A stretch of 64,000 nt of DNA from Pedobacter metabolipauper (GCF_004362715.1 NZ_SNYC01000004.1:248001-312000), one strand, 5' to 3'; positions 44,155-53,236 are shown, numbered from the stretch's first letter. Notes: generated by a model from the sequence alone, not told the origin. Numbers and translations: made by a program.

Positions 44155-44544
44155 TTATTGTGGTATATTTTCTACTAAAACTATGTCTCCGGTTTTGCTG
44201 TAATAGGTACAGTTCATGTCTTTTGTATCGACTACCCATTTTTCGATTCCCAATTTTGCGCTGCTGCTGCAAAAGGCAAAATAATCTGTCTTTCCTTGCT
44301 GATGAGCTTTTAGATCTTCTTTAAACTGTTCACCATGGTATTTATCTGTAATGATCAATCTGTCATATTTTGAGGGGGCAGTTATTTTATCACCGTCTTT
44401 TGTAAGAAATTCGGTACGTCCGTCTTCAACAAAAACTTCATAATATTTTACTCCTAATTCTTTGATTTGTTTGATGTAGGCTGGAAATCCTGCTCCTGAT
44501 TTCACTTCACTGTGCGCCTCTTCAATCTGCTTTAATGTTACCAT
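44155..44544 (-). CDS. DUF1398 (YbcV-like) family protein, 129 aa
   Basis: Length and pattern fit DUF1398: VKSGAGFPAYIKQIKELGVK, YEVFVEDGRTEF and FCSSSAKLGIEKWVVD then MNCTYY. These are cytosolic proteins of unknown function, often regulated by general stress. It stands alone with an A+T-rich upstream region. Confidence 0.85.
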   Translation of the reverse strand: MVTLKQIEEAHSEVKSGAGFPAYIKQIKELGVKYYEVFVEDGRTEFLTKDGDKITAPSKYDRLIITDKYHGEQFKEDLKAHQQGKTDYFAFCSSSAKLGIEKWVVDTKDMNCTYYSKTGDIVLVENIPQ

Positions 44545-44720
44545 TTTTTGATTTGTTTTATTAATGATCTATTGAATACATAAAGGATAAAATAACATGC
44601 TACATGGCTGCATTCATTGATCAGGCAGATAAAAATAGGAAAAGTATCCAAACCACGAAAACTTACAAAATATTTAATCCGTAGATTTTTAATAACTTAT
44701 TCTAACTAAATTATTATCCT

Positions 44721-45083
44721 ATGAACACAAAAGAAGTTGCCGAAAGATTGGTTCAGCTTTGCCGCGAGGGCAAGAACAAAGAAGCTGTTGATGAATTATA
44801 TGCAGATGATGTAACCAGCAAAGAACCAAAAGGTTCAGATATGGAGCTGACCAAAGGTAAAGAAGCCGTTAAAGAGAAAACCATTCGCTGGGAAGAGAGT
44901 CTGGAAGAAATACATAGTTCCTCTATTTCAGATCCCATCATTGCCGACAATCACTTTAGTATTGCCATGGATTTCGATGCTACTTATAAAGAACATGGCA
45001 GAATGGCGATGAGCGAGATTTGTGTGTATGAGGTCAAAGATGGTAAGATCATCGCTGATGAATTTTTCTATCGGATGGGATAA
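44721..45083 (+). CDS. SnoaL-like (NTF2 superfamily) protein, 120 aa
   Basis: One cone-shaped alpha/beta domain is predicted: the N-terminal helices (TKEVAERLVQLCREGKNKEA), LYADDVTSKEP and the strands IADNHFSIAMDFDATYKEHG and SEICVYEVKDGKIIADEFFY. NTF2-like domains bind small ligands or act as isomerases. No specific activity can be read. A strong terminator follows. Confidence 0.88.
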   Translation: MNTKEVAERLVQLCREGKNKEAVDELYADDVTSKEPKGSDMELTKGKEAVKEKTIRWEESLEEIHSSSISDPIIADNHFSIAMDFDATYKEHGRMAMSEICVYEVKDGKIIADEFFYRMG

Positions 45084-45119
45084 AATAAAGGCTCCGGTAA
45101 CTATCGGAGCTTTATTTTT
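45082..45119. terminator. Bidirectional terminator
   Basis: aaaataaaggctccg (one bulged g) pairs with cggagctttattttt around an 8-nt loop. It sits between the convergent SnoaL gene and lipoprotein gene and overlaps the end of the latter. Confidence 0.82.
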
Positions 45120-45573
45120 CCAATTTATATTTTACTGAAATGGCAGGAGATATTGCTGTATTTTTCAGGATTAATGAACTGTCTGGAGAGAACGTTAAAT
45201 TGCCTTCCAGGTCTGTTCTGCGGTTATGATCAGCATTAAGAAAATAAACGGTATCTGACACCAATATTAGCGCAAATACTGAATCTTTTTGAATGGTATA
45301 TAGAAAATCAGCATTGATATTAGCTCTGTTAGAATAGACAGCAAAGTTACTTCTTTGTAAACTGCTGCCTTGGGCTAACCATGAAAACACATGACCATTT
45401 GTTATTTTCTTCCAGTCTCCATTACCGGTCTTTATCGCATCTTCCCGCCAATTGAATTTGGCACCATAAGTGAAATGGTCTATGATCTCTTCATTATTTG
45501 CAACTTCTTTTTCACAGGATTGCAGCAATATCAAAGCAACAACCGGGCACATCATTTTGAGAAACCATTTCAT
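45112..45573 (-). CDS. Lipoprotein of unknown function, 153 aa
   Basis: A signal with a lipobox-like end (MMCPVVALILLQSC) is followed by a beta-rich domain with many aromatic residues (FTYGAKFNWRED, DTVYFLNADHN, ISVKYKLE). I recognise no family. It is likely anchored in the envelope. Its end overlaps the bidirectional terminator. Confidence 0.72.
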   Translation of the reverse strand: MKWFLKMMCPVVALILLQSCEKEVANNEEIIDHFTYGAKFNWREDAIKTGNGDWKKITNGHVFSWLAQGSSLQRSNFAVYSNRANINADFLYTIQKDSVFALILVSDTVYFLNADHNRRTDLEGNLTFSPDSSLILKNTAISPAISVKYKLEK

Positions 45574-45725
45574 AGTCTATTGTTTTAATTATCTGAAATA
45601 GCAGGCTGAATTTTTTTATTGAAAACAACTTACTGGAATATAAACGAAACGAGTTTCCAAAACGCTACAAGAGAAATGGAATCATCTTACTGATGAGAGA
45701 ATTTAGCGAATGATGGCTGGAATCT

Positions 45726-48098
45726 TTAAATCGCAAACGTATTGGGCCCTGGTTTAAGCACATATGTTTTGGTTTTCCATATAAATACCCCCGGTGTTTT
45801 TAGTGGCAGCATAATATTGATTTTCCACTTACTACCTTCCAAAAGATATTTTACAAAAACTTTTCCATTGGGATGAGGAATTTCTCCGCTTACATCTGTA
45901 ATAGTACCCAAATGTGGTTCTATCTTTATTTTGCTAAAGCCCTGTGCATAACTGTCAATTCCTAGCACCGTTCTAAAAAACTCAATATTGGGACTGGCTC
46001 CCCAGGCATGGCATTCTGAACGTACGGTTTGCAGGCTCGAATCTTCAGCCCAGGTTGTTAGACCCAATGCTATATTTTCACGCCAGATCCCTAACCAGCT
46101 CATATAATCATTGCCCAAGCCTGCTTTGACCAGTGCCTGGTTTAGATAATATTTAAAGTAAACCGTACACTGGGTTAAGCTTTTATCATTAAGCAGTCCT
46201 TTAACTACGGCCGGCATTTCTGCGGCACTCACCATTCCTGTTAGGATGGCCAGTGAATTGACATGCTGTGAATACCCGTTTTTTTCTTTGGTATCGGCAT
46301 ACATTTTTTTAACCGGATCCCAATATTTACGCTGTATCGTTGCTTTTAACTGTGTGGCTTTTTGATTATATATCCTGGCCAGATCTTTTAACCCGATGTG
46401 AGCTTCCATTTCTGCGGCCCACTGATAAGCCCAAAGCAATTGCAGGTCGTAGATAGCAGCGCAGCCGTCCGAACCTTTTGGTCCGCCACCCATATTACCT
46501 GCCCAGTCTACAAATGCCCAGTACGGTGTGTCTTTTACCGAGCCATCGTCCTGCTGGTATTTACTGAAAAAATCCAGCACAGCCCTTGCTCCGACCAATT
46601 TATCTTTAATAAAGCCACTATCATTACGATACATCCAGTAATCATGCAGCATACCGATATACCACAAGGAGAATGGGGAGATGATCTGCGTACCCCTGGT
46701 AGGGTAACAACTTTTGGTGATGCCTTCGGCCAGCCGCGAGTGGTCTATCAGGTTGATCGCGTTACGCGCCAGCCGATCGTCGCTGGTATTGTAATAGGAT
46801 ATCATTGCCTGGACACGGGTATCTCCAATGTATTGCAGCTGCTCATAATATGGACAGTCTGTGTACGTTTCCCAGGCGTTAAGCCGCGCTGTGCGCCAGC
46901 CAATATCCAGGATCTGCTTTATTTCATTATTGTCTGTATTAAATACTGCAGCCTTCTTAAACGGATATCCGGTGAAGGTGCCGTAAAGATCATCGATTAC
47001 GAGGGGTTCATTTTTAGTTTGTACAAATAGCCTGATGTACCGATACGTGCGAAAGTTTAATGTGGTGAATGATTGCCCATTACTGCCATCAGCGATCAGG
47101 CTATCTTTTCGCCCTATAAATTCTTTACCTTCTACTTCATTGCGGTTGCCCTTGCGGGTACCGTTACTTCCTCTTTCGTAAAGTGTTTCGGCATAACCTA
47201 ACGAGATTCCGGCATCTTTGCCCCGGCTGAAATTTAACGTTATATAGGCGTTTGTTTCAAAAGTTTGATCGAGCAGCAAGGTAACGGCAGTGTTGGCGGG
47301 TATGGTTATTGGCGTTTTCCTTTCCGGAAATGTTGAGCCCGTTGAGAGCGTCGCCGGAATATTTATGCCAATGGCACTGCGTAATTTAGTGATACGCTGG
47401 CGGGTCATTTCCATTTGCGGCAAAGTCGATGGAACCAACCCCCAGTCAATACCCCAGGCCATGCCTTTAAGTCTACCGTCGGACACTTTAGTTGCTTCCG
47501 GCCAGGTACTATCATCATAATCTGCAGCTGTCCAATCGCCTTTAACTGTTTGCTTCATATCTACCATTTCGCCTTTGCTGGCCGCAAAAAAATAGCCTGG
47601 AACGGGCTGATGTCCGGCATCGCGGATGCACTTCCAGGTATTGCTGGTATTTAGTATTTCTTCATAGGCAGAGTTTCCCTGTATTATGAAGGCCGTACGT
47701 ACGGAGATCTGTGCTTCTGGCCGGTATTCTGCCTCGTTAAAAACAAGTGCAGAGATTGTATTTTTTCCCGTAGTAAGATAGGGTGCCAAATTAACCGTTT
47801 CATAGTTCCAATAAAAGGTATCACCCCGGGCTGGCCCAAGCGAAATCAACGTGCCATTGACAAACAGCTTATAGCGGTTATCTGCCGATACGTGGATTAT
47901 AAATGCAGATGGCTTACTTGCCAGGGTTATGCTTTTACGAAAATAATAAATACCATAATCTTTACCATTGTCATTTGCCGCAGCGATCCAACTGGAATTC
48001 CAGGGTCGGTTAAAGTCTGGGCCGGGAGATTGGGCACTATTATTTTTTGGCAATAATATGCCGATAACGGCTACTATTATAGTGAAGAGGTATTTCAT
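45726..48098 (-). CDS. GH78 alpha-L-rhamnosidase family protein, 790 aa
   Basis: A signal peptide (to about residue 22) precedes N-terminal beta-sandwich domains (FRKSITLASKPSAFIIHVSA, YKLFVNGTLISLGPARGD). The (alpha/alpha)6 catalytic domain (about 385-700) has the rhamnosidase blocks DCPYYEQLQYIGDTRVQ, containing an acidic catalytic candidate, and ECHAWGASPNIEF near 700. A C-terminal beta domain ends the protein. GH78 enzymes cut terminal alpha-L-rhamnose from glycans, flavonoids or pectin. No other polysaccharide genes lie nearby. Confidence 0.88.
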   Translation of the reverse strand: MKYLFTIIVAVIGILLPKNNSAQSPGPDFNRPWNSSWIAAANDNGKDYGIYYFRKSITLASKPSAFIIHVSADNRYKLFVNGTLISLGPARGDTFYWNYETVNLAPYLTTGKNTISALVFNEAEYRPEAQISVRTAFIIQGNSAYEEILNTSNTWKCIRDAGHQPVPGYFFAASKGEMVDMKQTVKGDWTAADYDDSTWPEATKVSDGRLKGMAWGIDWGLVPSTLPQMEMTRQRITKLRSAIGINIPATLSTGSTFPERKTPITIPANTAVTLLLDQTFETNAYITLNFSRGKDAGISLGYAETLYERGSNGTRKGNRNEVEGKEFIGRKDSLIADGSNGQSFTTLNFRTYRYIRLFVQTKNEPLVIDDLYGTFTGYPFKKAAVFNTDNNEIKQILDIGWRTARLNAWETYTDCPYYEQLQYIGDTRVQAMISYYNTSDDRLARNAINLIDHSRLAEGITKSCYPTRGTQIISPFSLWYIGMLHDYWMYRNDSGFIKDKLVGARAVLDFFSKYQQDDGSVKDTPYWAFVDWAGNMGGGPKGSDGCAAIYDLQLLWAYQWAAEMEAHIGLKDLARIYNQKATQLKATIQRKYWDPVKKMYADTKEKNGYSQHVNSLAILTGMVSAAEMPAVVKGLLNDKSLTQCTVYFKYYLNQALVKAGLGNDYMSWLGIWRENIALGLTTWAEDSSLQTVRSECHAWGASPNIEFFRTVLGIDSYAQGFSKIKIEPHLGTITDVSGEIPHPNGKVFVKYLLEGSKWKINIMLPLKTPGVFIWKTKTYVLKPGPNTFAI

Positions 48099-48164
48099 TA
48101 AAGCATTAACTGGTTAGAAGTATCGGTTATTAAGATACACTATTTTTGCCAGTTTTAATTTATT

Positions 48165-49037
48165 TCATGGCTCGAGGTACTTCATTACGTCTTCGAGCTT
48201 AAATTCCGGGCTTGCTGCAAATAGTGTTTTAAGGAAATACATATGTGTTGCGCCATAAATGACCAGGATCCGCTCATCTTTACGGTTTACTACCCGTTGG
48301 ATATTTGAGTAGATGCGCACATTCCGGTTAAAATAACGGGTTATAAATCCATCGGAACCTATTGGTTCAGTATTGCTGCCGCGTTTAGTTGTAATTAACC
48401 ATCTGCCATTTGTTCTTGCCTGTACTTCCGGAGCATTTAGAAATCTAAGATATTGCCGGGTGGTTGAACGATAGGCCAATGTATCGTCGTAAGCGGTCTC
48501 TTCATCGTAACGCTTTTCCCAGTAAGCAAATGAAGTATCGGTTTGGGCCTTATATTTTTCAAAGGTAAGTACCGAATCTGCAGGGCTTAACTGGAAGCGA
48601 AAGGCTTGCGCATCTACAGGATATAAAGTTTTAAGTCCGAGTTGCTTTGCTAAACGAAAACCTATCTGAACAGTTTCACTTGCTATAAATGCAGGGCTTG
48701 CCACAAGTTTACCGTTAACATAAGCCTGATATAATGAATCGTACTTTGCCTGATATTTAGGCTGGGCCTCAAACACAATTTTTGTAGGAGCGAATCCGGC
48801 CAAATCATCCACAAGGTGCTTTAACTGCTGTTGCCTTTCTGGTGAAAGCATATTGATGCGCAGATCTGCTGGTGTAGTATTCACATCTACCTGTTCTCCC
48901 GCAAAATGGAATACACCCAGTAATAAAACGGTAGGTTTTACCTGGTCATCTTTAAAGATCTTTGTGATCTTTTTAATTGGATCCTGGCCACAGACACTAA
49001 ATGGCAGCAACAATAGCAGATAAATGAATTTTCTCAT
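48165..49037 (-). CDS. DUF5694 family exported protein, 290 aa
   Basis: It has a short signal peptide (MRKFIYLLLLLPFSVCGQ) and a TraB-like core: TVLLLGVFHFAGEQ, PTKIVFEAQPKYQAKYDSLY and a final ERILVIYGATHMYFLKTLF. The G-x-x-H (GVFH) and GATH motifs match DUF5694 and its TraB/TIKI-type relatives, some of which are metal-dependent proteases. Protease activity here is only suspected. It is 66 nt upstream of the rhamnosidase gene on the same strand and may be co-transcribed. Confidence 0.8.
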   Translation of the reverse strand: MRKFIYLLLLLPFSVCGQDPIKKITKIFKDDQVKPTVLLLGVFHFAGEQVDVNTTPADLRINMLSPERQQQLKHLVDDLAGFAPTKIVFEAQPKYQAKYDSLYQAYVNGKLVASPAFIASETVQIGFRLAKQLGLKTLYPVDAQAFRFQLSPADSVLTFEKYKAQTDTSFAYWEKRYDEETAYDDTLAYRSTTRQYLRFLNAPEVQARTNGRWLITTKRGSNTEPIGSDGFITRYFNRNVRIYSNIQRVVNRKDERILVIYGATHMYFLKTLFAASPEFKLEDVMKYLEP

Positions 49038-49103
49038 GATGCTTATGATTGTTTACAAAAAGACACCGCAGAGCACAATATGTTGCACGTATTCGTTAAA
49101 AAA

Positions 49104-49181
49104 ATGCCAAGGAGGAAAAACCCTGCTTATAAAGTACATCAAAGCAATTCAGATGTAAATATCGTTCCTTCTTTTTATTAA
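49104..49181 (+). pseudogene. Remnant of an ABM-type monooxygenase gene
   Basis: A 25-codon frame contains AYKVHQSNSDVN, equal to the YKVHQSNSDAN phrase of the intact ABM gene at 52.4 kb. At DNA level 49131-49155 and 52551-52575 differ at only 2 of 25 positions. Nothing else of the domain is present, so this is a small fragment. Confidence 0.55.
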
Positions 49182-49300
49182 TTCTGAGCTTGCTGCCCAT
49201 ATAGACAGGAGCATTTGAGGCTATTACAAATTTTAGAAAAACTTTTCCCCTTTTAACTGTTTAATATTAGAATAATTACCTCACCCATTTACCCCATATC

Positions 49301-49888
49301 ATGCGATTATATTCTATTGTTGTATTAATTGCCGGATTTAGTATGCAAAGTATGGCACAGCCAGCAAAATTGGCAGCGCCTGTTCCGCTTAATCTAAAGG
49401 GCTTTATTCCAAAAGACTATGAAGTGCTTGATCTGACTAAAGGTGACTTGAACCGGGATCTCTATCCCGACGCTATAATGATACTTTATAAAAAGGGTGA
49501 AGAGAAAACATCCGATGTGATTAGTCATCCCGAAAAACGGCCTTTGCTTGTACTTACCGGAAAACCTGACCATACTTATAAGCTTGCTTCCCGAAGCGAC
49601 AATGCCGTTTATTGTGTTGATTGTGGCGGACAGATGGGCGATCCTTTTACCGGGGTAACCATCAAGAACGGGTATTTTTCGGTAGAGCACTACGGCGGCA
49701 GCGGTTGGCGCTGGACCCGTATCATAACTTTTAAATATTCGCCTGCAGAAAAGACCTGGTTTTTATATAAAGACGGAGGGGAACGTTTTCATGCTATCAC
49801 GCACGAAGAGGTAAAGACCAAAGTTATGACAGTCAAGGATTTCGGCAAGATATCATTTGAAAAGTTCAACATTTACAAAGATAAATAG
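49301..49888 (+). CDS. Exported protein of unknown function, 195 aa
   Basis: A signal peptide (MRLYSIVVLIAGFSMQSMAQ) is followed by VLDLTKGDLNRDLYPDAIMI, which resembles the D-x-N-x-D-x5-D loop of FG-GAP/integrin-like calcium-binding repeats. The second half has CVDCGG and a Gly/Trp-rich stretch (HYGGSGWRWTRIITFKYS). It may bind calcium. It stops 7 nt before the next exported protein, so the two form an operon. Confidence 0.78.
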   Translation: MRLYSIVVLIAGFSMQSMAQPAKLAAPVPLNLKGFIPKDYEVLDLTKGDLNRDLYPDAIMILYKKGEEKTSDVISHPEKRPLLVLTGKPDHTYKLASRSDNAVYCVDCGGQMGDPFTGVTIKNGYFSVEHYGGSGWRWTRIITFKYSPAEKTWFLYKDGGERFHAITHEEVKTKVMTVKDFGKISFEKFNIYKDK

Positions 49889-49895
49889 TAAACAA

Positions 49896-50693
49896 ATGAA
49901 GAAGGCTAATATAAACCCGATTTGTACCCTGATATTCATATGTAGTATCACGTTACTATTGAATAAGACTGCACAGGCACAGCCTGCCGGCACCACTAAT
50001 TTTTTAAATAATATTAAGGCTTATAACCTGGCCGCATTGTGGCGCGCTGATCAACTTAGGCTAATTAGCCTTAAGCAAAATGAACCATTCCCTGAACCTT
50101 ATGGTATACTGGGAAAAAACCATCAGCGGTTTTACATTCACTATACAAAGGTCACAAAAGATCCGGCTAATCCTTACCTTTATACCGTACAAGGTAAAAC
50201 CAGGGTAGGTAATCAGGTGCGTTCATTTACCGGAACCATCACTGTAATGCATGCCGGCATTTACAAGGACGGGAGTGAATATGCACCTGAAACCTACAAG
50301 GGCTATAAGAGAGGGCTGTTGGTTTGCCATGTGGTGATCAGTGAAGCTGGACAGGCCCCAGGGGGTGGTATTATAAATGGAGAACTGACAACAGGTTTTT
50401 GCATCAATGTCCAAAATCAGCTTTTATATGATACGCTCGACTTTGGAATAGATGGTTATGAGAACAACCAATTTACCGGCAATTGGACTGCGCGTGGGAG
50501 CAAGGCTGCACAAAGGCTTCAATATGGGGATTTTGGGCTTACAGGTTCTGAATTTAGTGATGTTTCGGGTATCACTGTTCCATCCCAATATGAAAAATAC
50601 GGCTGGCAAAGCTTTGTAAATGCTATTCCAAATGATTTTCGCCCTGCCAGCAAGGCCGCCATAGCTGAAGAGAAACGCCAATGGTGGAAATGA
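49896..50693 (+). CDS. Exported protein of unknown function, 265 aa
   Basis: I start at ATG 49896, which yields a signal peptide (MKKANINPICTLIFICSITL to AQA); an upstream in-frame start at 49857 would overlap the previous gene. The mature protein is beta-rich with Gly/Asn turns (YTVQGKTRVGNQVRSFTGTI, ITVMHAGIY). I recognise no family. It follows the FG-GAP-like protein by 7 nt and they probably act together in the envelope. Confidence 0.75.
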   Translation: MKKANINPICTLIFICSITLLLNKTAQAQPAGTTNFLNNIKAYNLAALWRADQLRLISLKQNEPFPEPYGILGKNHQRFYIHYTKVTKDPANPYLYTVQGKTRVGNQVRSFTGTITVMHAGIYKDGSEYAPETYKGYKRGLLVCHVVISEAGQAPGGGIINGELTTGFCINVQNQLLYDTLDFGIDGYENNQFTGNWTARGSKAAQRLQYGDFGLTGSEFSDVSGITVPSQYEKYGWQSFVNAIPNDFRPASKAAIAEEKRQWWK

Positions 50694-50748
50694 GCGCGCT
50701 ATTTGAAATGATAGTCATAATGTATTACAATGAATTGGTTCACTATTG

Positions 50749-51324
50749 ATGGATAGACTACGAAAACACATTGAAGAAATTACCCCTGTTAGTGATGAAG
50801 AATTTGAACACGTTAAAACATTCTTCACGCTAAAAAGGATCAAAAAACATCAATATTTAATCCAGGAGGGAGAGCAGGTTAATTTTGAATATCTGATTCT
50901 GTCTGGCATTTTCAGAATGTTTTACCTTGACCATGAGGGGAAAGAATATATTGTACAATTTGCAGGAGAAAACTGGTGGATGGCTGACTATCAGGCTTAT
51001 TTTAATGAGAAAAAGGCAAGTCTGCACATTACCTGTATGGAGGATGCAGAGATCTTGTGCCTGACCCTTTACGGCAGGGAAAAGCTATCTTCTGATCTTC
51101 ATAAAATGGAGCATTTTTTCAGGGTAAAGCTTACCAAAGGTTATACTGCCCAGCAACGAAGGATTATTTCCTTGCTCTCCAGCTCTCCTCAACAGCGATA
51201 TGAAGAATTTGGTCAGCTTTACCCGCATATGATGCAGAAGATCCCTAAAAAATATATTGCTGAGTATCTTGGTGTAAGCCGGGAAACCCTGAGCAGGCTC
51301 TATTCCAATAATAAAGGTAAATAG
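50749..51324 (+). CDS. Crp/Fnr-family transcriptional regulator, 191 aa
   Basis: A cyclic-nucleotide-binding-type domain (about 20-115; LIQEGEQVNFEYLILSGIFR, FAGENWWMADYQAYFNEKK) is followed by a helix-turn-helix with AEYLGVSRETLSRLYSNN. The R-E-x3-R in the recognition helix matches the residues by which E. coli CRP reads TGTGA. Most Bacteroidota members carry a different P-x2-LSR helix, so this one may have CRP-like specificity. The ATG at 50749 is preferred over the TTG just before it. Confidence 0.9.
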   Translation: MDRLRKHIEEITPVSDEEFEHVKTFFTLKRIKKHQYLIQEGEQVNFEYLILSGIFRMFYLDHEGKEYIVQFAGENWWMADYQAYFNEKKASLHITCMEDAEILCLTLYGREKLSSDLHKMEHFFRVKLTKGYTAQQRRIISLLSSSPQQRYEEFGQLYPHMMQKIPKKYIAEYLGVSRETLSRLYSNNKGK

Positions 51325-51501
51325 GATTTTATCTATAAAAAAGGGAACTCTTATTCAAGACTGCATTAATTCCGATGAAGAATCGGAAAGAATAGCCTAT
51401 TATCTACATCATACAAATCTCTTTTAAATGTGAATGTCTCTCCGGGGTGTATTCATGATATTATTTACTAGGATCATTTACGCTGTGCAAATCTTTTGCT
51501 G

Positions 51502-51519
51502 GTGTGATTTGGATCACAC
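51502..51519. promoter_or_regulatory. CRP-like operator (GTGTGA-N6-TCACAC)
   Basis: The 18-bp site has perfect 6-bp arms around a 6-nt spacer, the same layout as the CRP consensus TGTGA-N6-TCACA. It lies 178 nt after the Crp-family regulator gene and 113 nt before the DJ-1/PfpI start. Confidence 0.6.
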
Positions 51520-51632
51520 TTTTTCTGTGACCTGCTTCCTTGTCTACAGGCTGCTTAATTATGGAAATTTGTAATGTAAATCGAACTACAAAACGAGATA
51601 CCTTATTAATGAACCATTTTAAATTTAAAGTC

Positions 51633-52313
51633 ATGAAAAAGAGAATTTTAATTATCGCATCAAGTGCAAATGTTATTGGCCCGAACAAGCGTGCTACAGG
51701 CAGCTTTCTTACTGAAATAGCTCATCCTTACGAAACATTCAAAAAGCAAGGCTATGATATCGATATTGCCAGTGTTAATGGCGGTGAGGCACCGCTTGAT
51801 GGCATGTTTGAGAAAGACGAAGAATTGAATACCGCTTTCCTTTCTGGTGACGGTCTGGAGAAAATGAGAAATACTTTTCCTGTTACCGAAGCAGCCATTT
51901 CTGATTATGATGCCATTTTTGTTCCGGGTGGATTGGCTCCGATGGTTGATATGGCAACCAATGAATCCGTTCAGATGGCTATAGCTTCATCTTATGAAAG
52001 GGGTGCAGTAGTGGGTGCGGTTTGTCATGGTCCTGTGTCTTTATTGAATGTAAAGCTGAGTAATGGCTCTTATCTGATCAGCGGTAAGAACATAACAGCC
52101 TTTAGCAACGAGGAAGAAGAAAACTACGCTAAAGATGATGTTCCTTTTATGCTTGAAAGTGCTTTAAGAGAAAGAGGTGCTAATTACCAGTCAGTAGCGG
52201 CATGGCAAGCCCATAGTATTTCTGATGGCAGATTGGTTACTGGTCAAAATCCTGCTTCTGCCAAAAGTGTTGCCGAAAAAATGATCGCTATTTTAGAATC
52301 TTCTAAAGGATAA
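51633..52313 (+). CDS. DJ-1/PfpI-family protein (Hsp31-like), 226 aa
   Basis: The ATG at 51633 (MKKRILIIASSANVIGPNK) is chosen; upstream frame codons are not protein-like. The domain has FVPGGLAPMVD and the nucleophile elbow GAVCHGPVSLL with C131, as in type 1 glutamine amidotransferase-like Hsp31/YajL enzymes, which act as glyoxalase III or protein-protecting hydrolases. An IFVPGGLAPM strand and an AAWQAHSISDGRLVTGQNP end support this. It follows the Crp-type site and is probably activated or repressed by that regulator. Confidence 0.93.
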   Translation: MKKRILIIASSANVIGPNKRATGSFLTEIAHPYETFKKQGYDIDIASVNGGEAPLDGMFEKDEELNTAFLSGDGLEKMRNTFPVTEAAISDYDAIFVPGGLAPMVDMATNESVQMAIASSYERGAVVGAVCHGPVSLLNVKLSNGSYLISGKNITAFSNEEEENYAKDDVPFMLESALRERGANYQSVAAWQAHSISDGRLVTGQNPASAKSVAEKMIAILESSKG

Positions 52314-52320
52314 TGTTCGC

Positions 52321-52359
52321 ATCACATTGTTCTCTGCATTATGTATGGAACAATGTGAT
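52321..52359. terminator. Hairpin with 12-bp perfect stem after the DJ-1 gene
   Basis: atcacattgttc (52321-52332) is mirrored at 52348-52359 around a 15-nt loop. It begins 8 nt after the stop. No U-tract follows, so it may be a weak terminator, an mRNA end-protecting hairpin or an operator (it also contains a TCACA/TGTGA pair). Confidence 0.5.
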
Positions 52360-52424
52360 AATTATTCAGCGACCTGTATATGTTAATCATCAACCTTGTA
52401 AATTCACAATAAAAATTAAAAAAG

Positions 52425-52748
52425 ATGAGTCAAAAACCTATTTATGCATTTGCCAAATGGCGGGTTAAAGAAGGACAGTTGGATACCGTGCTTAACCTGC
52501 TTACCGAAGTTGTTAAGAAAAGTACCGGAGAAGAAGGAAATCTATTTTACAAAGTCCATCAGAGCAATTCAGATGCGAACACCCTGATCCTATTTGAAGG
52601 ATATAATGATGAAGAGGCTTTAGAAGAGCACCGGAATTCGGAGCATTTTCAAAAGATCGTTGTTGGAGAAATTGTTCCGCTTTTGCAAGACCGGGAAGTT
52701 ATTTTAACCACCCGGCTGGATTTCGGTGAACAAGACGCTATAAATTAA
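52425..52748 (+). CDS. ABM-domain putative quinol monooxygenase, 107 aa
   Basis: A single antibiotic-biosynthesis-monooxygenase (YgiN-like) domain: YAFAKWRVKEGQLDTVLNLL, STGEEGNLFYKVHQS and LFEGYNDEEALEEHRNSEHF. These ferredoxin-fold dimers oxidise quinols or act as small dehydratases without cofactors. It lies 111 nt after the DJ-1 gene and may share its stress-related control. A fragment of a second copy is at 49.1 kb. Confidence 0.92.
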   Translation: MSQKPIYAFAKWRVKEGQLDTVLNLLTEVVKKSTGEEGNLFYKVHQSNSDANTLILFEGYNDEEALEEHRNSEHFQKIVVGEIVPLLQDREVILTTRLDFGEQDAIN

Positions 52749-52779
52749 TGCCGTTGGGTATTTCTATTTGTGCCAGCCT

Positions 52780-53214
52780 TTATTCTTCTATTATCATAGC
52801 TCCCTGCTGTTTCAGCTTTTCCAATCCATCTTTCATTGCTTTGATTTGTTCTGGTGAATGTCCTTCCCATACCGTAACTTCACCTATAACCTTGAATGAA
52901 TGCTGAGAGCGATAGGACATGGTGGGGTTACCCGGGAATTTTTTGTCAGTTACATTAGGATCGTCTTCAAGCACACCAGTCGCTTCTACCAGGTATATTC
53001 TTTCCTGACCGTTTCCAGAAGCAAGTTCAGCTCCCCAAATGGCAGCATTGAGGGTTGCAGTGAGATAAATGTGTTTTAATTTTCTATCGACAAAATTTGA
53101 GTCAAACCCAGTTTCTATAAGATCCCCGATTTTTAATTCAGCCTTGGTTCCATGAAAGAAGGTTTGGGTAAAAGCATTCTGAACAGATGCTTTGGTTTCT
53201 TTTACTTTGTCCAT
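52780..53214 (-). CDS. arr: Rifampin ADP-ribosyltransferase Arr, 144 aa
   Basis: The full Arr length and blocks are present: TFFHGTKAELKIGDLI with His21, a central IYLTATLNAAIWGAELASG, IYLVEATGVLEDDPNVTDKK and KFPGNPTMSYRS. Arr uses NAD to ADP-ribosylate the rifamycin 23-hydroxyl and thereby inactivates rifampicin. Environmental Bacteroidota often carry a chromosomal copy, and no mobile-element gene is adjacent. Whether it confers resistance depends on expression. Confidence 0.94.
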   Translation of the reverse strand: MDKVKETKASVQNAFTQTFFHGTKAELKIGDLIETGFDSNFVDRKLKHIYLTATLNAAIWGAELASGNGQERIYLVEATGVLEDDPNVTDKKFPGNPTMSYRSQHSFKVIGEVTVWEGHSPEQIKAMKDGLEKLKQQGAMIIEE

Positions 53215-53236
53215 CGCGTTACTTTTTTGGTTTAAA

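Noticed and set aside
46398..47030. 210-codon plus-strand open frame inside the rhamnosidase gene
   Set aside because: Antisense of a well-supported GH78 gene, with Cys/Ile-rich random composition.
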